This document shows positions 59,793 to 64,000 of a DNA stretch of 64,000 nt, piece by piece. Both the position numbers and the translations under genes were made by a program. How positions within the stretch are numbered: position 1 is the stretch's first letter; every line of letters begins with the position of its first letter. The stretch covers positions 25,968 to 89,967 of the forward strand of contig CAZHBH010000001.1 of NCBI GenBank assembly GCA_964530525.1, in the 5' to 3' direction. The notes below the pieces were generated by a model. It searched no databases, had not been told where the DNA came from, and saw only the letters and a list, made by a program, of their open reading frames with translations. The DNA comes from CAYNQN01 sp964530525 (GTDB taxonomy: Bacteria; Actinomycetota; Acidimicrobiia; Acidimicrobiales; Acidimicrobilacustridaceae).

Positions 59793-60814
59793 GACCGGGG
59801 CTCCACCGGGTCGACGAACACATCGGTGTAGGCGTCTGCCGGGTCGGGGTCGGGGCTCTCGCGAGCGAACTGCACGGCGCCCTCGACCTCCTCGTCCACC
59901 TCGTGCTCGATCCGCTCGATGGTCGCGGCGTCACAGATGCCCTCGGCGATGAGCCTGCTCCCGTGGAGCACGATGGGGTCGCGCTCACGCCAGCGCTCGA
60001 TCTCCTCGGCGTCTCGGAAGTCGTCGATGCTCATCATCGCAGCGTGGTTGTCGTAGCGGTATGTCTTGGCCTCCACGAGGGTCGGCCCCTCCCCCGCCCT
60101 GGCCCGGGCGACGGCCTCGGCAGTGGCCTCGTAGACCGCCACCGGATCCTGCCCGTCGACGATCGTCGAGGGGATCCCGTAGGCCTGGGCCCTCTGTGCC
60201 ACGTCTTCCACGGGGATCACGTCTGCGGCGGAGCTGAGCTGGCCGTAGCCGTTGTTCTCGCAGAGCAGCACCAGGGGCAGGTCCCATACGGCAGCCAGGT
60301 TCGTGCCCTCGTGGAAGGCGCCCTCGGCCGAGGCGCCGTCGCCGAAGAAGCAGAGCGCCACGCGATCGCTACCGCTCAGCTGGCAACCCAGGGCGGCACC
60401 GGCCGCAACCGGGACGCCGGAGCCGACGATGCTCGTCTCTCCGAGGCTCCCGACGCTGAAGTCGGCCAGGTGCATCGAGCCGCCCTTCCCCCGGTTGACA
60501 CCTGTCACCTTGCCCAGGAGCTCGGCCATGAGCGGCGCGATGGCCGCGCCCTTCCCTATGGGATGCCCGTGCGAGCGGTGGTTGCCCACCATGAAGTCGT
60601 CTGGTCGCAGCGCCAGGCATGCACCCACCACCTCGCCCTCCTGGCCGATCGTGGTGTGCAGCGAGCCCGACAGCTCACCGGCCGCCAGCAGCTTCGTGGC
60701 GGCTTCGTCGAACTTGCGGATCCGCAGCATCCGTCGATGCATCTCGAGCCAGAGCTCCGCGCTCTCGCCGGATGCGCTGGCCTTCGGTGCCTTTCCCCGT
60801 CTCGCTTGCGCCAT
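59789..60814 (-). CDS. 2-oxoacid/acetoin dehydrogenase E1 component, alpha subunit
   Basis: 341 residues from the ATG at 60814. ThDP motif GDGASAEG...CENN (about 158-188), preceded by HTTIGQEGEVVGACLALRPDDFMVGNHRSHGHPIGKG. It decarboxylates a 2-oxo acid or acetoin. A longer frame begins at 60841, inside the operator, and is rejected. It starts a three-gene leftward operon E1alpha - E1beta - E2. A perfect CAAGC-N4-GCTTG site lies 21 bases upstream. Confidence 0.92.
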   Translation of the reverse strand: MAQARRGKAPKASASGESAELWLEMHRRMLRIRKFDEAATKLLAAGELSGSLHTTIGQEGEVVGACLALRPDDFMVGNHRSHGHPIGKGAAIAPLMAELLGKVTGVNRGKGGSMHLADFSVGSLGETSIVGSGVPVAAGAALGCQLSGSDRVALCFFGDGASAEGAFHEGTNLAAVWDLPLVLLCENNGYGQLSSAADVIPVEDVAQRAQAYGIPSTIVDGQDPVAVYEATAEAVARARAGEGPTLVEAKTYRYDNHAAMMSIDDFRDAEEIERWRERDPIVLHGSRLIAEGICDAATIERIEHEVDEEVEGAVQFARESPDPDPADAYTDVFVDPVEPRS

Positions 60815-60834
60815 CGATCGAGGAAGGTAGTACA

Positions 60835-60848
60835 CAAGCATATGCTTG
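60835..60848. promoter_or_regulatory. CAAGC-N4-GCTTG operator (perfect) before E1alpha
   Basis: CAAGC-ATAT-GCTTG, then GTCTAGA. It is the most symmetrical copy (core AAGCATATGCTT is fully palindromic). It is 21 bases upstream of the E1alpha start and 47 bases beyond the stop of the neighbouring SDR gene. Confidence 0.72.
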
Positions 60849-60894
60849 GTCTAGAGCCGGAAGCGGTGCCGTAGGCTCGATACGACGCCCCGGA

Positions 60895-61686
60895 CTAGTG
60901 GAACCAGAGGCCCGCGTTCACGTGAAGAGACTGCCCCGTCACCGGACGAGCGAGATCGGATGCCAGGTAGAGCACGGTGCCCGCGTACTCGGCCGTGTCG
61001 GGTATGTAGCCGAGGGCGCACTGGGCATCGACCGCGGCGCGCTCGGCTTCCAGGGTGGTGCCGTTGGCCTCGGCGCGCTCGGCCAGGAGCTTCTCAACCC
61101 GCGGCCCCCACATCCATCCTGGGTGCATGCTGTTCACCCTGATGCCGTAGGGCCCCAGCTCCAAGGCGAGCGCTCGGGTCATGTGCGCCACCGCGCTCTT
61201 CGATCCCGTGTAGCCCACCGAACCTGGCTGCACCTTCTCCGACGAGACGCTGCCGATCATCACGATGCGACCCTCGATCCCGGCGTCGATCATGCGCTCG
61301 GCGACCGCCCGGGTGGTCATGAGGCTCCCGAAGACGTTGACGGCGAACATGGCCCGCCAGTCGGCCATGTCCGGCGAGACGTCCAGGAAGCGCTGGAAGT
61401 CGTTGTTCGTCGAGGCCACGTTCACCAGGACGTGCGCAGGACCCAGCGCATCCTCCGCCTCCATGGCTACGCGCTGGGCCTCACCCGGCTCGCTCACGTC
61501 GGCGTCGATCACGAACGCACGCCTCCCGCGCTCGTGCACCTCCTGCGCCACCCGCGCCGTCACCGAGCTCGTCCTGGCCACGAGCGCCACGTCGGCTCCC
61601 TCCTCGGCGAAGCGAAGCGCTACGTCCCGGCCCAGGCCCGCACCGACGCCCGAGACGATCGCTACCTTCGATTCAAGCAAGCCCAT
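60895..61686 (-). CDS. Short-chain dehydrogenase/reductase
   Basis: 263 residues from the ATG at 61686 (a start four codons earlier at 61698 is possible). Rossmann motif SGVGAGLGRD (about 9-18), NVAS in place of NNAG, Ser in IGSVSSEKV and YTGSK as the Tyr/Lys pair. C-terminal TAEYAGTVLYLASDLARPVTGQSLHVNAGLWFH. The replaced NNAG motif is a notable departure, though the catalytic residues are intact. Divergent from the ferredoxin gene, with 41 bases between. Confidence 0.88.
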   Translation of the reverse strand: MGLLESKVAIVSGVGAGLGRDVALRFAEEGADVALVARTSSVTARVAQEVHERGRRAFVIDADVSEPGEAQRVAMEAEDALGPAHVLVNVASTNNDFQRFLDVSPDMADWRAMFAVNVFGSLMTTRAVAERMIDAGIEGRIVMIGSVSSEKVQPGSVGYTGSKSAVAHMTRALALELGPYGIRVNSMHPGWMWGPRVEKLLAERAEANGTTLEAERAAVDAQCALGYIPDTAEYAGTVLYLASDLARPVTGQSLHVNAGLWFH

Positions 61687-61727
61687 GTTCGGTGTCATAC
61701 CACAGCAGGCTCTAGGGGCATGGGGCG

Positions 61728-62066
61728 ATGACGAAGGTCCGAGTCGAGCCCTCCGGCTTCGAGCTAGAGGTGGAGCCTGGCGAGACCGTCATAGAGGCAG
61801 CGTGGCGAAGCGGCTACCGCTGGCCCACCACCTGCTACGGCCAGGCCGAGTGCACCGCGTGCGCCATGGTGGTGCTCACCGACCCCGCCCAGCTCTCGGA
61901 GGTGCAGCCGAGGGAGGAGGCCGCCCTCGCCAGATGGCGCCGCAGGGACGACCCTCGCACAGTGCGCCGCCTGGCGTGCCAGACGAAGCTGCACGGCGAG
62001 CAGACGGTGGTGGTGCGCAAGCCGGGGGTCGCCCCCGATCCCGGGCCGTCCGATCGTCAGGCGTGA
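61728..62066 (+). CDS. [2Fe-2S] ferredoxin
   Basis: 112 residues. Cluster ligands Cys36, Cys42, Cys45 and Cys84 (TTCYGQAECTACAMVV; RLACQTKL). The C-x5-C-x2-C spacing is that of adrenodoxin/putidaredoxin-type proteins, not the plant type (x4). It is the only ferredoxin in the window and the likely electron donor for the two Rieske oxygenases. No ferredoxin reductase gene is present. The last 15 residues are a Pro-rich tail. Confidence 0.9.
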   Translation: MTKVRVEPSGFELEVEPGETVIEAAWRSGYRWPTTCYGQAECTACAMVVLTDPAQLSEVQPREEAALARWRRRDDPRTVRRLACQTKLHGEQTVVVRKPGVAPDPGPSDRQA

Positions 62067-62121
62067 CCGCCTGCACGGATCGATCAGGACGAGCGGCAGG
62101 TGAGACGGGTGAGACGAGTCC

Positions 62122-62619
62122 TCAGGTCGGCGAGCCGCGATCCACGTAGCGCTTGCCGGGTTGCTCCACGGGGCCGTTGTACAAGAGCCTGAACGACCTC
62201 GACGTGAACCGCCAGGATCCGTCGGCGGCCGGAGAGGCGACGTCGTCGTAGACGCCCAGCAGCTCTCCCCCGGCCTCGCCGCGCTCGCGGAACTGGAGCT
62301 CGCGCACGTACCACCTGGCGGCGGCCCCACCCGCCTCCTGCGGTGCGATCCTCCCGTGGAGCAGCTGCTGGACGCACAGGGTGTAGAGCGCGCGGATCTC
62401 GGTGAAGGTGGCGAGGATCTCGTCTATCCCCGAGAGCGTGCCCTTCCCGGGGATCGACCAGCGAGCATCCGCGTGCCAGCAGTCGGCCCAGGCTCCCACG
62501 TCGAACTCCGAGGTCGCCTCGCAGTACCGAGCGGTCAGGTCGCGGACGGCTCGGTCGATCTCGGCGGCCATCGCCGATGCCTTCGCCGAAAGGTGGGACC
62601 CCTCCTCGCCCACGCTCAT
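62122..62619 (-). CDS. SnoaL-like (NTF2 fold) protein
   Basis: 165 residues from the ATG at 62619, which overlaps the stop codon of the LLM gene by 4 bases (ATGA). Pattern: AVRDLTARYCEATSEFDVGAWADCWHADARWSIPGKGTLSGIDEILATF, then SWRFTSRSFRLLYNGPVEQPGK. It is coupled to an LLM oxidoreductase, the same arrangement as at 53599/54129. Function unassigned. Confidence 0.82.
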   Translation of the reverse strand: MSVGEEGSHLSAKASAMAAEIDRAVRDLTARYCEATSEFDVGAWADCWHADARWSIPGKGTLSGIDEILATFTEIRALYTLCVQQLLHGRIAPQEAGGAAARWYVRELQFRERGEAGGELLGVYDDVASPAADGSWRFTSRSFRLLYNGPVEQPGKRYVDRGSPT

Positions 62620-63503
62620 GGCGGGCCCACCTCGGTAGCCAGGTCCATGGCTGCCTCCAGCTGCTCGATGCACGACTCCACGGAGTCGTGGGCGAAGCGC
62701 GCGTGGAGGATGGTCGCACCCGCTCCGATGCTTCGCTCGAAGGCGGCGAGGGTCCCCGCCGCGTCGCCGATGGGATCGAGCAGCCCTGGAGGTTGGATGA
62801 CCACATCGAGCGGCTCCTCGCGCCTGTCCCAGGCCTCGGTCCCCGAGGCGAACGACAGCGCAGAGGCGATCTCCTCGTCGCTCAGCCCGGACGGAGCCCA
62901 GGCATCTCCCAGCTCCAACGCACGGCGGAGCGAACGGCGCGTCCGCCCGCCGACCCAGATCGGGAGGTCGGTGCGCGGGGCGAACGGCTCCACGACCACG
63001 TCGGCGATCTCGTAGAACCGGCCGCTGTGCTCAGGTGTGCGCCTGCCGTAGATCGCGCGGAGGGCCGCTATCGCCTCGTCGGCACGAGCTCCCCGATCTT
63101 CGTAGGGCGCTCCCAGCAGCTCGAACTCCTCGTGCAGGGTCCCCACCCCCACGCCGAGGACGAGCCTCCCCCCGCTCACCAGGTCGAGCGTCCCGTAGCG
63201 CTTGGCCAGGGCCAGCGGGTGGTGGTAGCCCAGCACCACCACGAACGTGGCGAGGTTGATCCGCTCCGTACGAGCCGCCAGGAAGCTGAGGGTGACCAGG
63301 GGGTCCCAGTAGGTGGCCCCTCGCACGGGTGCCACCTCGACTGGCACCATCACGTGCTCCGCGCAGGTCAGGTGGTGGTAGCCGAGGCGGTCGGCGGCCT
63401 GTGCGATGCGGGCGATGTCCTCGATCGTGGAGCCGCGCTCCCACTCGTTGAACCCGCCCGGGAAGGCGACGGTGCCAGGGGTGAGGATGCCGATAGGGAT
63501 CAA
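62616..63503 (-). CDS. LLM class F420-dependent oxidoreductase (4 of 4)
   Basis: 295 residues. PIGILTPGTVAFPGGFNEWERGSTIEDIARIAQAADRLGYHHLTCAEHVMVP, TERINLATFVVVLGYHHPLALAKRYGTLDLVSGGRLVLGVGVGTLHEEFELLGAPYEDRGARADEAI, LPIWVGGRTRRSLRRALELGDAWAP. The GVGTLxEEFELLG form is the actinobacterial F420-type LLM subgroup. It lies 28 bases downstream of uvrB on the same strand, so it may be read from the uvrB promoter. Marks the right border of the catabolic block. Confidence 0.87.
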   Translation of the reverse strand: MIPIGILTPGTVAFPGGFNEWERGSTIEDIARIAQAADRLGYHHLTCAEHVMVPVEVAPVRGATYWDPLVTLSFLAARTERINLATFVVVLGYHHPLALAKRYGTLDLVSGGRLVLGVGVGTLHEEFELLGAPYEDRGARADEAIAALRAIYGRRTPEHSGRFYEIADVVVEPFAPRTDLPIWVGGRTRRSLRRALELGDAWAPSGLSDEEIASALSFASGTEAWDRREEPLDVVIQPPGLLDPIGDAAGTLAAFERSIGAGATILHARFAHDSVESCIEQLEAAMDLATEVGPP

Positions 63504-63531
63504 GTGGGTTCTCCGGTCCGGTGGCTGCTGT

Positions 63532-64000
63532 TCAGCCGACCTCGCGCTGCTCGCGACGGAGGTCCCGGATCTCGTCGCGCAGGCGAGCTGCGTACTCGAA
63601 TCGGAGCTCCGCCGACGCCTCGGCCATCTCCTCTTCCAGCGTGTAGATGAGCCTGGCCAGCTCGTCGTCCCCTAGCGAGTCCACGTCCACCCGGGGTTGG
63701 TCCCGGCGAGTCGAGCGCCGTCCCGATCCTGGCGTGGGAGCCTTCTCCTGGGGGCGCAGGTAGGCGAGGATGTCGGTCACCGCCTTGCGAATCGTCTGCG
63801 GGTCGATCCCGTGCTCCTCGTTGTACGCGATCTGCAGCTGGCGGCGACGGTTGGTCTCGGAGATCGCCCTGTTCATGGAGTCGGTGACCACGTCGGCGTA
63901 CATGATCACCTGGCCGTCCACGTTGCGCGCGGCACGACCGATCGTCTGTATGAGCGAGGTCTCCGACCGCAGGAAGCCCTCCTTGTCCGCGTCGAGGATG
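63532..64000 (-). CDS. uvrB: Excinuclease ABC subunit UvrB, C-terminal part (cut by window edge)
   Basis: About 155 C-terminal codons are visible. ILDADKEGFLRSETSLIQTIGRAARN followed by GQVIMYADVVTDSMNRAISETNRRRQLQIAYNEEHGIDPQTIRKAV is the helicase motif VI region and C-terminus of UvrB. The last 45 residues (LARLIYTLEEEMAEASAELRFEYAARLRDEIRDLRREQ) are the UVR domain that contacts UvrC. The rest of the gene lies beyond 64000. Same strand as uvrA and uvrC. Confidence 0.96.
   Translation of the reverse strand, partial: ILDADKEGFLRSETSLIQTIGRAARNVDGQVIMYADVVTDSMNRAISETNRRRQLQIAYNEEHGIDPQTIRKAVTDILAYLRPQEKAPTPGSGRRSTRRDQPRVDVDSLGDDELARLIYTLEEEMAEASAELRFEYAARLRDEIRDLRREQREVG

Noticed and set aside
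60814..60841. Upstream ATG at 60841 for the E1alpha gene
   Set aside because: It lies inside the CAAGC-N4-GCTTG palindrome and adds residues not typical of E1alpha; the ATG at 60814 fits the family.
61675..61683. CAAGCAAGC near the start of the SDR gene at 61686
   Set aside because: It is within the coding sequence and has no right half-site (CCATG follows), so it is not counted as an operator.

Overview
The window is GC-rich chromosomal DNA, probably from an actinobacterium. The signs are the leftward core block uvrC-rapZ-gap-pgk-tpiA-secG, many GTG starts, several luciferase-like (LLM, FMN/F420-type) oxidoreductases, a KstR2-like TetR regulator and many SnoaL-like proteins. A lineage near the class Acidimicrobiia would fit, but that is inference from gene style, not a search.

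Left part (1-5.2 kb). A partial DUF6325-like gene, an SRPBCC protein and a SnoaL-like protein are followed by a small decayed genomic island at about 1571-5104. It sits against the 3' end of tRNA-Leu(GAG), which is transcribed leftward at 5101-5187. The island holds an AbiEi/AbiEii (type IV toxin-antitoxin) pair with an inverted-repeat operator, a small protein of unknown function and a truncated MobF/TraA-type helicase. A copy of the tRNA 3' end lies at the far edge (1571), and further copies of the same 10-mer lie inside.

Core block (5.3-17.3 kb). An ASCH-like protein, SecG, a lipoprotein, TpiA, Pgk, Gap, RapZ and UvrC all point left. NadA points right and meets UvrA. The yvcK and whiA genes often found between rapZ and gap are absent here. 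The C-terminal end of uvrB, on the same strand as uvrA, appears only at the right edge (63.5 kb). About 46 kb of accessory catabolic genes therefore separates uvrA from uvrB.

Catabolic block (17.3-63.5 kb). It holds one apparent eight-gene operon (substrate-binding protein, LivH, a LivM-LivG fusion, LivF, Rieske oxygenase, class III aminotransferase, amidohydrolase; 33.0 to 24.0 kb, seven reading frames carrying eight functions). It also holds a second Rieske oxygenase with an acyl-CoA synthetase, three type III CoA-transferase domains in two genes, a fused E1 alpha-beta enzyme with a stand-alone lipoyl domain, a separate E1alpha/E1beta/E2 set, a thiolase plus DUF35 pair, a TauD-type dioxygenase, two SDRs, an aldo-keto reductase, four LLM oxidoreductases, a [2Fe-2S] ferredoxin, a sulfotransferase, hydrolases and repeated SnoaL-like proteins. 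No acyl-CoA dehydrogenase, no crotonase-type enoyl-CoA hydratase, no E3 and no ferredoxin reductase are present in the window.

Regulation. The most striking signal is a recurrent palindrome, CAAGC-N4-GCTTG. It is perfect at five intergenic sites (18028, 33106, 52351, 57507, 60835) and imperfect at several more (37185, 39031, 46720, 46764, perhaps 19603), always just upstream of catabolic genes. It defines a probable regulon over most of the block. The best candidate regulator is the KstR2-like TetR protein at 19660-20382. The half-site CAAG/CTTG is the one known for KstR2, but the spacing is 6 instead of 2. The substrate is not identifiable from the sequence. An organic acid or steroid/terpenoid-like carboxylate processed as CoA thioesters is a reasonable guess.
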